This document shows positions 22,571-33,740 of a DNA stretch of 64,000 bases, in pieces. Origin of the DNA: Pyrocephalus nanus (Eukaryota; Chordata; Aves; Passeriformes; Tyrannidae). The notes beneath the pieces were generated by a model that searched no databases, was not told the origin of the DNA, and worked only from the letters and a program-made list of their open reading frames with translations. Where the stretch lies: assembly GCA_038380795.1 (NCBI GenBank), contig CM076275.1, forward strand, positions 684,501 through 748,500, in the 5' to 3' direction. Numbering within the stretch: the first letter of the stretch is position 1; every line of letters starts with the position of its first letter. The position numbers and the translations under genes are program-made.

Positions 22571-25380
22571 CTCCGTTTTTAGAGCACTTATTTGCAAGGT
22601 GGTTATGCAAAACTTTCAGGATCATTTTGTTAGATCATGAGATCCTGCATCCACTTTCTACTTCATCTGTAGTAACACTTCTGCAAGAGATACCTGTGCT
22701 TGTTCAGCGTGTGGGGACAGTCACTCCTTTCTTTCAAAGTCGTGCATGAAAGCAGACACTTAAACAGGTGCTTCTTCTCTCAGCTCCATTTACTCAAGTA
22801 GGCTCAGAAAAAATTTTATCAGTGTGCTTCTGTTTTGAAAACTTTCTTTTAATGATTTTTTGACATTTCTTATGGGGTTATCTAAAGAAATGTTACTTGA
22901 TGTCTAAAAGCCATCTGGCAGTTACTTGTTATCAGACAGCTTCTACTTTTTGGCAAATTCTTTGCTTCAGGGTCTCATTCTTTTCAAGTTTAAGAAGCAG
23001 AGGATTTTTTATTTCCCTCTTAATGTGACCTGAAGTAAACCAGACCACAGTAGATAGAAGTGTAACTGAAGATTTTGCCCTTTTAGATTTAACAGATACA
23101 TGTCAAGATCTGGTGGGATATTGGATTTCAATTCCAAAGTTTCCTTCCTACTTATATTACAAAAAGACTTCCTGCAAAATAAGCTTATTGAAACAGTTAT
23201 CAGTTGCATACAAACACTGAAGTTGAAGGAAAGCTCTACCATAATCCTCTGTTGGAAGCTGATGAATTTATTGTGTTTTTGTGAAACACTTGAGGTCTGT
23301 CTAAAAACAGTGCACAGAAGTTTGGTGAGAGAAGCTGCAGCCTCCCCATCTCTTCAGGAATGAAGTCCCCACTAATGTAGAGAGTTCTCCATATATGAGG
23401 TATGAGATCTTCCTCCTCCTTTGTATTCTTTCTAGTGCTTCTGATGAAGTCTTTGGCACAGGAATCCTACACAGACAAGGGTTGGAAAGATTTTCATCTC
23501 CATTTCATTTAGAGCTGATGGGGCATTTGCATAAAATTACGAATTACATTCTCTTCTTTGAAACTGTGGTATAAAACTCACTGCTCTAATAATAAATCTA
23601 AAGACTAATTAACCCTCCATGACTAAATTAAATTCCAAAATAAAAAGAATAGTCAGAAGCCTTTAAACAAAGATTTAAAGCCCACTAGAATATAAAGTAT
23701 AACATATATTCTGGAGGCTGGTTTTGAATGTGACATTGATGAAGTTGTACTGCATTTCTAAATGGTACTTGCAACACTAGTGTGGGGAACAGGCATCCAG
23801 AGCTGCAGTGGGGCAAACGCTGTCACCACTAAACGTAGGACTGCAAGGAGCTCTGTAAATTTATACCAAAACCCTTTCCTGCAGCACTGCTTTCGATAAA
23901 AATTGTTATATTCATTATTTGAAATTAAAATGGATTTGTCCTATTTTTATTTTATCGGGGGACAAACCCCACAGAATATCTGGTTATCTGATTCCTGCCA
24001 GCTGCTTTTCCTAATTTAAATAAAACTGCCTTGTATAACAGAAAACATTTTTGGGGACTGGGCAACAAAATTCTGTTTCTCTCACTGGAGCTAAATCAGC
24101 TTCATGAGTCCAAACAGCACTAAAATTTTCCATCTGTCAAAAAAAGCAAAGAGACCTGATTCTGAGTGGATGAATGGAAGGCAGTTTGTGGCATATTTTT
24201 ATTTGTATCTCTTCCAGTAGATCCTTAATTTAAGATTCCATTATGTCTTTGAAACAAGGTCATGAATAATTAATAATGGGTTGAACAGTTCCCTCACTGG
24301 TCTTCTCTCCAGGATTTCATTTCCAGCCATTGAGACAGAGCAAACACCAAAGATGGAATTTCCAGCCACTGCCTCTGTCCTCAATTACTTTGGGGGGATG
24401 TTCTGCATGATTCACCAGGATAATTTGTTCTGTGACTGCCAGACACTGTAGATTTTACCAGTAATTCATGTGAGGACAACTCAGAAAAAATCCAAATAGG
24501 CTCCCATTCACATCAGCTAGTGCTTGACTTTTCATGAGTTCTTTAAGAGTCAGATATTGAGAGGAAAAGATCAAATATTAACTTGCTATTCTGAATCAAT
24601 CCAAAGCTTTTGTAGTGTTGCAGGTTCTGTTTCAAGTATGTTAATGCCTACAAAGAGCCAACTTCTGCTGCAATGATTTCCCTCAAATCTGTGATTCTGC
24701 TTTCCCTAGATAAGGAGTTTAAATGAAATATTGAAGTTTTTAGTAATAACTGTGTAGAGGTAGAATGGGCTGCTGTTTTCTTTTAAAAAAATCTTCCTAT
24801 TTAAGAAGTCATATTTCCACAAGAAGTGTCAAAATCAGATGACTTTTACAGAGAGTGGTTATTGAAATGAACCTGGACAACCAAATGTCTGATTCTGAGT
24901 AACACTTGGGACCTTCCCCAGTGCTGTAGCCATTACCCTGTCAGAGTTTGGGACTTCAAGAGTCTCCTTCTGGAACTCTCTGGTTACTTCAGCTTCAGTA
25001 TTAAACTGCTGTGCTTCTCAATATCTCTGAAATTCAAGCTCATAACAAAAATAAATAATTTTAATATAGGCATAATTATTATGAATAACATTATTATTTA
25101 AGAACTAACTCATCTGTAGCTTCAACATACCATTAAGCCCTGCTGAGTTAATTAAGTTATTATTCTTAATGTTGGAAAAATTCATGCTTAGTTTCTGTTG
25201 GTTCTTCTACTATAAATTATTGCTTAAAAATGGTGTTTGGAGAATAGAAAAAAATACATAATTTCTGATATGAAATGTCAATGCATTAATAAATCCATTA
25301 TTAATACAATTAACTAACAGCTCATCCTTAAATTAGAATAAGGCTTAGAAAAAGGTCAAGAGGGAGTCAGAAATCAGATC
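22571..25380. other. AT-rich, ORF-poor noncoding block
   Basis: From 23364 to 25427 no frame reaches 60 codons. The segment at about 25030-25330 is very AT-rich, with many TAAT/ATTA elements and a short inverted repeat (ATTAATA and TATTAAT). No repeat family or gene was recognised. Confidence 0.55.
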
Positions 25381-26652
25381 TGTGAGGATGTGGAATCTGG
25401 GGTAGATGAGGGCTCTGAGAACCTGAGATGCAGTGTTTTGTAGGCACAGTGACTGATGTGATGTGGGTTAGAGCACATCAAACCAGTGCCTGCTCTGCCT
25501 TCTGGAGCTTTAATTCTGGCTTTGTCACCAAGGGTGGAGACAAGAGTGTCTCGGGGACTCTGCAGTTTCTTGCAGTCTCAGGTAATTTACCCAGGACAGG
25601 AAATCTCTCAGGACCTTGTGAGGTTGTTGTCAACAGCTAAAATATCAATATCTTTCTTAAGAAAGAATTTAATAACCAATGTAGCTCTGATGTGAACATG
25701 GGGGTTTTTCTCTGCAGGAAAGTTCATCCTTGTAAGAACTGCTGTTTTCCTCCCGCAAGCAAGTGCTGAAAATGTTATTTGGTGTCTTTTATTTAAAATG
25801 CACAAAAGAAGTGAAAGTTCCTCAAAAAGAAAAAGTTGGACCAGATTTTCCAGACAACTCTGCATTTTGTTTTCAGCTTCTCAGCATCCCAGATGAGTTT
25901 CCATGCAGGTATCAAACATGGAACATTAATTGAGAGCCAGCATCTCCCAGCTGGGCAGCTTGTAGGAGCTGCTTTACAACTCTGCCCACAGCACGGTCAC
26001 TTCTGGGGAAAATTTACTGCCAGTGTTCCATGCCAAGCACTGGGGGGTGTGAGCCCCAGAACTCCCAAAGGATGGGCTGCTTTGAGCTGATCACAGAGGG
26101 GCTGCCTGCTCAGAGGACAGTGCAGTGGAGAGGTCAGGAGTGCACTGCTCTTCCTTACTTATTTGGCTGTAAATAAGAACAAATTTTTCACTTATCTCAG
26201 CTTGAGTTTTGCCAGACTGTGCAAGTCTTTATAAACAAAACCCCAAATGAATTCTGATTGCTTGATTAGGCAAAAAGTATGTTGAAATTATTTTGGGCTC
26301 TTCCTTTTCTTTGATATTCTTGCTGATTAAAAAGGTTAGGGCCAAATAATATTCACAGTTCAAGGGAGTTTTGTAATTTGATATTTATTGAGCACATACA
26401 CAATGGACTGGCTGTTTCTGATGATAAAGAAGTGAAAGCATTTACCTTTATTTATGATGAAAGAAACGTACTTGGATTTAACCTCTCACTGTCATATCTA
26501 AAGGCTTCATTCACGAAGGCTGTTGGGCAGGATATAGAGAACACCTGAGAAGGACAGTAATGTAAGTCTTTCCTTGATCTTTGGGTTCATATAGAAAATT
26601 AAAAAAAACATTCTTTTTTTCCTACCTTGTGACTCACTTGGTTTATTTATTT
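25381..26652. other. Noncoding, no gene seen
   Basis: Short overlapping frames at 25428-25695 and 25836-26090 have no domains. The sequence becomes AT-rich toward the A run at 26653. An AP-1-type TGACTCA lies near 26630 as an isolated match. Confidence 0.55.
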
Positions 26653-26674
26653 AAAAAAAAAAAAAAAAAAAAAA
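26653..26674 (+). repeat. A22 homopolymer run
   Basis: Twenty-two consecutive A residues, the longest homopolymer in the window, preceded by TTTATTTATTT. A pure A run could be the tail of a retrotransposed transcript lying upstream on the + strand. However, the only polyadenylation-like signal is an ATTAAA about 55 bases upstream and no coding remnant was seen, so a simple mononucleotide repeat is the safer call. Confidence 0.9.
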
Positions 26675-27439
26675 GATATTTACTATTGGAATAACAGGGG
26701 CTGTTCCAGTTTGAAAGTCTTTTGCATTGGGTTTCTGAATTGTAACAGAGGAAATCAGAAAGGGAGAATTCAAACAGGTGGCTCCAATGAAACATTAGTC
26801 CCACCTGAGTAAGAAGTGGGAGGGTGGTCAGCTCCTTAAAAAGCAAGCAAAGCAAGTGAAAAACTTCCCCTGAGTTCAGAGTGGTCAGGACCAACAGAGA
26901 GGGAAACCAAAAAAATAAGGTGAAGGTGGCTTTGCATTAAAAAGAAAAAACTATATCAGTAAGGAACTGCAAGAAATATCAATGTCACGGGGTGGAAGAA
27001 TTGCTTAATGAGAGCTGTGTGTGGTCTGTTTGTCTTCCTGGAAGACCCTTCATCTGCTGGAGAGGTAAGGCTACTCAAACAAACCTTTCTGAGAAACTTT
27101 GAGCTATTAGGAATTACTTTCCTGGTTTCTGTTTAGAAGCAGAGTTCAGAGCATCTTGATCACCCCAAGTTGTAGGTTGGTGTCAGATGTAAATGCAGAG
27201 CTGAAGATGTTGGAATGGTTGTTTTCTAGGAGAAAGATCTACAGGATCTCTTCTTTATTTTTGCATAGGAAAAAAATTTAGAGTTTATGGGAAATGTTTG
27301 GCCCAAGCTGCAAGTTAAGTGGTGGAGGTTGAATGGTGGTGGGTGCTGAGTCCTGTGAACTTGCAACTCTTACCTGCATTTTAAATGTACAACAAACTGA
27401 GTATTTTGCTCACTGTGTTCAGAAAAAAAGAGTCATGAA
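26675..27439. other. Noncoding, with one donor-like splice signal
   Basis: At 27008-27064 an ATG opens 19 codons that run into GAG/GTAAGG, a strong donor consensus at 27065. No upstream promoter-like or CpG-rich element supports a first exon. The rest is ordinary single-copy sequence. Confidence 0.45.
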
Positions 27440-28350
27440 AAGATAGAACTCTGGTTATAATTCAGTTGTATTGTTTGCAAACTGAATTTACCTTTCAGAA
27501 GTTCTCAACAAATGCGGTAACACCGTATCTGTACCAGCAGTAGCTGTTCTCACTTGTACTGCTTTTCATGGTTTTTACATGTATGTGGTGTTTTGTAACA
27601 CGTGCAGAGCATAAATATTTTCTTTAATGGATGTTTGATCTGTGGGAATTAGGCTTGGTTTGGTTTGTAGATTTTTGGATGGGGTTTTTTTGGCTTTGTA
27701 TGAACTTAGAGGCTAGAGTAGTAGCCCAGAAATACTGTTGTTGTCTTATATTTAAAGAATGCAACTCCTTCCTCACTTGTAGCTTATTAGCTCGAAGATT
27801 GCTTATTATTTGCAAAAATTTAAAGTACAATTTATATTATAAATGTGCTTAAAATGGGAGCTATGGTGCAGTCATATGCAGATGGTAGTCCCTTTAGACT
27901 GTTTTATTTTCTCAGGATATTTAAAAAACAAACAAAAAAAAATAAACCCAGATATTTGGTTGCATTATTTCAATGAACCAGAAGAAAGCTGCATATTAGA
28001 CATCAAAATTAGTTTTCTGTGTGAGTTTGTTTTCGTATTAAGATTAGAAATATTCTACCTTAAGTTAAAAGATATTTAGGTTATATCATATGTATTCCTG
28101 CCAATGAAATCAGTTTTTTGTAGGCCCCTGGTGTTTTTCTTGCAAACAAGAAAATGCTTTCACGGGTATCTGAATAGCAGTTGAAATGAAATGAAACATG
28201 TTTGGCTGATTCTGTAGCACTTTATTCGCCATGACAACCAGTAGGTTTCTGTTCTATTGCACCAGACCTTTTGTAACCTCTATTCATCATAGTATTGTTC
28301 AAAATGAGTTTATATTTATTTATATATATATACACACCCTGGTGGCTTTT
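27440..28350. other. AT-rich stretch with 3'-UTR-like texture
   Basis: This stretch mixes ordinary-complexity sequence with T-rich runs, ATTTA-type words, an A-rich run at about 27921-27948 containing AATAAA, and a short TATATA run at about 28318-28332. Vertebrate 3' UTRs often look like this, but there is no coding exon next to it and no strand evidence. The 78-codon frame at 27843-28079 has no domain. Confidence 0.3.
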
Positions 28351-31300
28351 TTTTTAATAGCACTTGATAACAAAGCAGAGTCTCGTGAGCTGTGAACCCA
28401 AACTGGCACACGTTTATGGCAAGTTTTATGGGATGGATGACTGCTGAAAAGGAAGGTTACTGAGATTCAGGGCAGGTTAGAGGAACTCACCAGTTGGTCT
28501 GTAGAGATTTGGAAATGAGATTGTCACTCAAAACCTGGGGTGAGCTTTGGCATTTAAATCCTTTCAGTGGCTCCTGCTGGGTGTGGAGAACAGCAAGTTC
28601 TGGAGAGGGGAGTAAAAGACAATGGGATTGTCTTGGGTTACAGTGGAAGAAACCAGAACTAGTCATTCTACTGAATGAATTATCTGCCTTTCCTCTGTTG
28701 GTTGGTAAAGATTAATCAGTTAATCCTGACAAGATACACTGAGAGTGAATATCTACCCCATGGAGCCTCCTCAAAACCAGTTGACATGTATCTCATAAAA
28801 AGTTCCAAGTATCTGCAATACTGATTCACTTTCAAAAATGGTGTTCTTAGGTGGGTTTATATGCTTTGAAGACAGTAGGATGATTTTTCTGAGACTCAGT
28901 TGATATCTTTTTCTTTCTTTTCTGAAGTGAATTTCCTACTAATTAAATTAATTTGATGGTTAGCTGGCAGTCATTTTTCTTGCCAGATAAAAAGATGTAA
29001 CACTTCTTTCAAATAATGGACAGAACAGTTGCTACAACAAAAAAAAATAAATTCTAAGCCTCCCTTTAGGGGCCAGTGCTGAGCACAGTGTGTCTCTTCC
29101 ACGTGGGGCATCCCAATAGGGCAGAGGGACATCAGCCCATCTTTGCTGACCAGCTGGAACATTGGGAGACAAGGTTAGTTACTTCTGATCCCAGGGCCAG
29201 TAATAAATGACTGTGTGTGTTGGGGAAACCTTCCTTCCTGTAAAGTCACAATCCTGAGAGTGCTCCTTTCCAAGCACCTTAACAAGCAAATCAACTGGGA
29301 ACAAAATCCCTTTCTGTGGGAGCTTTTTGAACTCGAGCCAAAGTTACTCTGATTCCAGAAAGTCCTGTATGTAATGGGATTTCTGCTGCACTGGAGTTGA
29401 ACAGTCTTGCAGTTTCTTGATATTTAGTTCCTTTTGCTTCTCCTGGGAAGTAACATATTTTCCTGTCAGTGAGCTTTGCTCTATAAATACCCTGCCTTTT
29501 CTTTGACATCATCTAATGCTGCTGCTTCTGGTTCTGCATTGGGCACCACACTAAGTAATCCATTCCCACTTGGAAGTTAATAGCCTAAAGATATGTTATG
29601 CCTGATATATTATTCATTCTTAGTCATCACTTACCCAAACAAGTAGCTTGTGGTGGTTTTCTATTTTTATTTTTTAACCTCCTTTAATCCTCTCAAAAAA
29701 AAGTTGTTCTTTATTTTCCAGCTTACTTCATTTTCTCTTTCCTTCAAACTCCCTCTAGTTTTCCAAGTGTTTCTTATTGCACACTGCCAAAAGTAATTGA
29801 AATGTCTTCTAGAGTTATTTAAGAGAATGCTCTTTGATTTGTGAGAGGCAGTTTGAAATAATCTTTTTGCTTGTTTTGAGGCATATTACATGGCAAACAG
29901 ATGCTAAATTTGCTGTCTGCCATTACTTGCAGACTTTCATCTTGCAATATATCTGCTTTTACTGAATATGAACACTGAAAATTATTTCCCTTTCAGGGTT
30001 ATTAACTTAGGTTTTTCCATAATGACTCTTATTTATGTATTTCTTTTTAGAGGCCTCACTGGAGCTCTATACTAAGGTATAAAACCAGATTTTTTTCTTT
30101 TTTGAATGATCAATATGTCGGGAAAAAAAATTAAGAAGTCTGAGTCCTTTAGGCAAATTCATACAAGTTCACCTGTGGGTATAAAATCATGGTCTGAATG
30201 CATTTCCACCTCAGGAATTGCTGCACAATCAATACACACAGAGCATGTATCAGAGATGAATCACTCCTTTATTGCCTTGTTATTTATGCTCTTTATCATC
30301 TACTATTGATTCAGGTGAAACCAAGGTCTCACTTTTTTCTGGCTATTGTGTTCCTTGCAATATAAATATAAATTCATCTGGCTCCATTATGGTGATCAAA
30401 TGGTATTAATCCCTAAATATGAAAAGAGATTAAGAGTGGGAGAGCTGAGCTATTGAGCCCCATGATACTTTTTGCTGAAAAAGTGAGAGATGATTAACAA
30501 TCAATCACAAAATCTGTGAGATTTTAAAGGTGTCTAAGAACCAGAATTTATTAAGTCAGGTGTCCATATTGGCCAATAGGTAGAATTGATGGGCATAAAG
30601 ATGAGAACAAAACAAGTGGAGAGCTGGCAAAACCTGAAAAGTGAAGTCATGACTTGAAGAAAGCCTATTCACGTTCTGTGAGCTGTTAGTAAGGAAGTGG
30701 ATGTGGAAGATCCAGGGCACCCAGTCTGTTTGGAGTCCTAAAATATGTTCTACAAAGTTCTTCCCAACAGAATCTGTTGCTGAACTGTCACAAGACTGGA
30801 AAAGTCAAGTGATCAGTGGACTGGATGTGGAAGGAGAGTGCAGCCATGGAAAGCTGCTGTGAGTGCCCATCCTAAAACCAATCCTCTTCTCCATCTTCCA
30901 GTCTGCTTTACTCCAGTCCTTTACTGCAGGTGCAAAGTGAGTGAGCTCAGATGGCATTGCCTTGTATTTCTCATGCAGTGCTTTGAAGTAAAACAGCCAC
31001 TGAAGATTGGCAGTGGCTCCTGCTTTAGACTGGGCTTTACTGTAAAACACCAGCTCAGAGGTTTCAGAAGAGCAATATGATGAAATGGAAAATAGGAGGT
31101 TCAAGGGGAGTAAATTAGACTTGGAAAATGCCAATATAGCAGATACTGCCATTAGGACTCTAAACTGAGAGAATTGTGCATAAGAAAGTAATTTGTTTTC
31201 TACTAAAACTTTTCATTTTAACATCTTAATGGAATTGTTGTAAACATGCAGAGCGGGAATCAAGAAGGTAGAACTATTTGTACTTTGTTGATAAAATATG

Positions 31301-31785
31301 CTCCTGTATAAACACAGTGCAAGCTGTCAAGTGGCAAATGCTGCCATTTGTCTCCTTAGCACCTGGCTAATGATCCATGGCAGGAATATCAGAGCTGAGT
31401 GATAACTGTACAGGGATGGAATCAGGTGTCAGGGCACACATTTTACACCAAGGGCTTCAGTGATGTGCTTTAGCAACTTTCCTGTTGAAGAGAAACACTG
31501 AAAGGGCTTTCCTGTCCAAATAAATTAGCCTGGGTGACAGAAACAATTTACAAAGCTCTAAATGTGTTGTTTGGCCTATTATTTATGAGATCTAACTGTG
31601 AAATATTCAACATAAATAACATGCTGAAAGGTATCGTTAGGACTGTGTCTGATTTAAACCTGCCCATAAAGCAAAGGGCTGTGATTGATGGAGTGGGGTT
31701 TCTCTACACTGTTCTGCCAGGCTGTAAGATAGAACCCAATAAGACTCATCATAATTTCAAGATGCTTTTGACACCAGTTCTCTGA
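28351..31785. other. Noncoding, no recognised feature
   Basis: Scattered short frames include 115 codons at 30805-31152 minus, opposed by 80 codons on the plus strand. None shows a domain. Homopolymers of 8 to 9 bases occur. A short segment at about 31782-31810 resembles a proposed ancient sauropsid repeat. Confidence 0.55.
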
Positions 31786-32640
31786 AATCAGTGGAGTTGT
31801 GTTGAGGTATATTATTGAATAACAGAAATTATGTATGAACCCAATTAAAAAGCATTAGATTTTAATTTTCTTTAAGCTAATAACAATCTGCCATGGTACA
31901 ATAGGATACAGCTGTTGGCTCTGTCTGCCTGTGTTTGGTTAAAGTTCTGGTAGTTGTCTCTTCAAAATCTTGTCCCCCTCTTTCACCAGCTCAGGTACCA
32001 GAAAAAACTCAACTCTGCTGTTTAATTAGTCAGGGGTAACAAACCCTGCTGAGTGAAAATCCCAAGGCAGTGCTGAGCTGTTCTGGGAGAGTGAGCATCT
32101 TCCTCGAAACTGAGGTGTTAAGGGATAATCATGGAAGGACAAATCTAAGCAGACCTGTCTGAGAATTGCACATAGTTTTTCCTAATTATTATGTTTTTAT
32201 ATTATAAATCTTAGGAGGATTGCAGTAATAAGAACATGATAAAAAGAATATCCAGTAACATTGTTTAAAACAGATTCCACTAATGCTTAGGGATTATGTG
32301 ATCTGATACCTTCTTGAATGGGGAAAAGCAAAATGGACTAAATTGAGACAGAATTGCTACAACATAGGACATCACTTTTTAGTCTTTAAAGAATTTGGGA
32401 ATTAATGAAGGAAAAGATCTTTTGACGTGGAATAGTCTATTTGAATTGAATTTATGAACGTTTTACATTTGATTTACTTTTAATTTTCACTTCTATCTTC
32501 TCATTTGGCTTAGCCAGCTTCATTATTCCATTTCTGTAGGTGTGAGGGAGGTTTCCTTTATCCTATGATTTGTTTGGTTTTATTGTCAGTTAGTATATGT
32601 GGAAACACAGAGTTACAAATGCTGAATCCCTTTCTTGCAG
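31786..32640. other. AT-leaning noncoding stretch
   Basis: No frame of 60 codons or more occurs between 31785 and 33199. The stretch ends in a strong pyrimidine tract and acceptor-like TTTCTTGCAG at 32631-32640. Confidence 0.55.
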
Positions 32641-32727
32641 GGCATATCCAGGCAAAGCTCAGACACTGCAGCTGCAGGACAAGGTGCTCTCATGGCAGTG
32701 TTTAATGTGCTGGGCCCCTCCACTCGG
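32641..32727 (+). other. Exon-like segment beside hairpin (speculative)
   Basis: A good acceptor (CCCTTTCTTGCAG ending at 32640) is followed by 87 bases open in the first frame up to a CGG. GTGATT, a weak donor, overlaps this at 32728. A second frame stays open somewhat further, so the frame is not decisive. It lies about 50 bases upstream of the 17-bp inverted repeat. A noncoding-RNA exon is as likely as a coding one, and chance is likelier than either. Confidence 0.12.
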
Positions 32728-32779
32728 TGATTACCTGTTCTGCTGAGATAACAGTGACAGTAACAGAGGCCAGCACAGA

Positions 32780-32841
32780 CAATCAATTGTGTGCTAATGA
32801 GCAGGCAAGGCTATCAGGGAAGAATAGCACACAATTGGTTG
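32780..32841 (+). repeat. Inverted repeat, 17-bp arms, 28-base loop
   Basis: The left arm CAATCAATTGTGTGCTA (32780-32796) pairs with TAGCACACAATTGGTTG (32825-32841). Sixteen of 17 pairs are Watson-Crick. The only mismatch is T opposite G, a G-U wobble if transcribed from the + strand, so the RNA would form a continuous 17-bp helix. The 28-base loop adds little pairing. An arm match this long at this spacing is not expected by chance in 64 kb. Possibilities are a short hairpin RNA, a MITE-like remnant, or a dyad of CAATTG/ACAAT sites in an enhancer. No target-site duplication was seen. Confidence 0.85.
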
Positions 32842-33740
32842 GGTTAAAGGCAATATTAATCTACTCATGGTGAGTGCTCCTGACCCTGGGAAATGCACTG
32901 TGCAAGGTAATTTTTTTTACACAAGTGTTCTTGTTTTGTATGTCTTAACCAATTTTGCTCTTGAAAGTTATGATGTCTCAGAGTTGTTATTAACAACCTT
33001 TGTCTTACACACATCTTGGTTGAGTTCCTGCAGCCCCAGTGTCTAATCTATTATTGTGTGGACCAGAGATACCACTGGCAAGTCAGTTCATAAGTCAGTA
33101 GCTCGGTTGAGAAACATCCTCTTCCATTAGTGAGGACAGATGAAGCCCCTTTGACCAGCCTCATTTGGACTGCAGCTCTTTTGGGCATTCACTCTTTCCT
33201 AGACAGCAGAAAGGAGATCTGGGTGTTGTAGACTGACATTCAGAAGCTGTGGGATAATTGAGGTTTTTACTCTCTTTGCTGTAAATACCTCAGAGTGCAT
33301 GGATCTTATCTGTGATGCCATTTCCTCGGGGTGGGGTGTTCTCAGAAGCAGAGCTGTCCCTCCATCCTGACCAGGCAGAGCCACTGAGGGTGGCATGCTT
33401 TGGGCAGAGCAGCTGCAGGTCAGACACGCTGAGGGAGCTCAGAGGGGGCTTCTCTGCAGGGGAGGGGGCTCTTCATGTTCTCTGAGGGTGTTTGCAGGCC
33501 TCTGGTAGAAAATGGGAGATGAGAAAGCAAGAAGGATTTGGTGCGCAATGGCACTTCTTGTTTCATTTGTTGTGCCAATCCCCACTCCAAACCAGTCCTG
33601 CTTGTTTCTCTTTGGCAATGATGAGCAAGAATCCTGAACTGCTGGCAGTGAACTGCCTGAGCTCACCTGGCTGAGTGACTCTTGGTTTCCTGTAAGGTGA
33701 GAAACAAGCCCGTTCTCACTGACCATCAGTTGGATCATCT
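32842..33740. other. Noncoding with GC-richer patch
   Basis: The part at about 33300-33720 is GC-richer and holds frames on both strands (33439-33738 minus, 99 codons; 33492-33674 plus). No domain, CpG island or repeat family was recognised. Confidence 0.55.

Noticed and set aside
23460..23520. CACAGACAAGGGTTGGAAAG resembling a reverse CR1 tail
   Set aside because: Only about 20 bases are suggestive, and the expected following sequence is absent.
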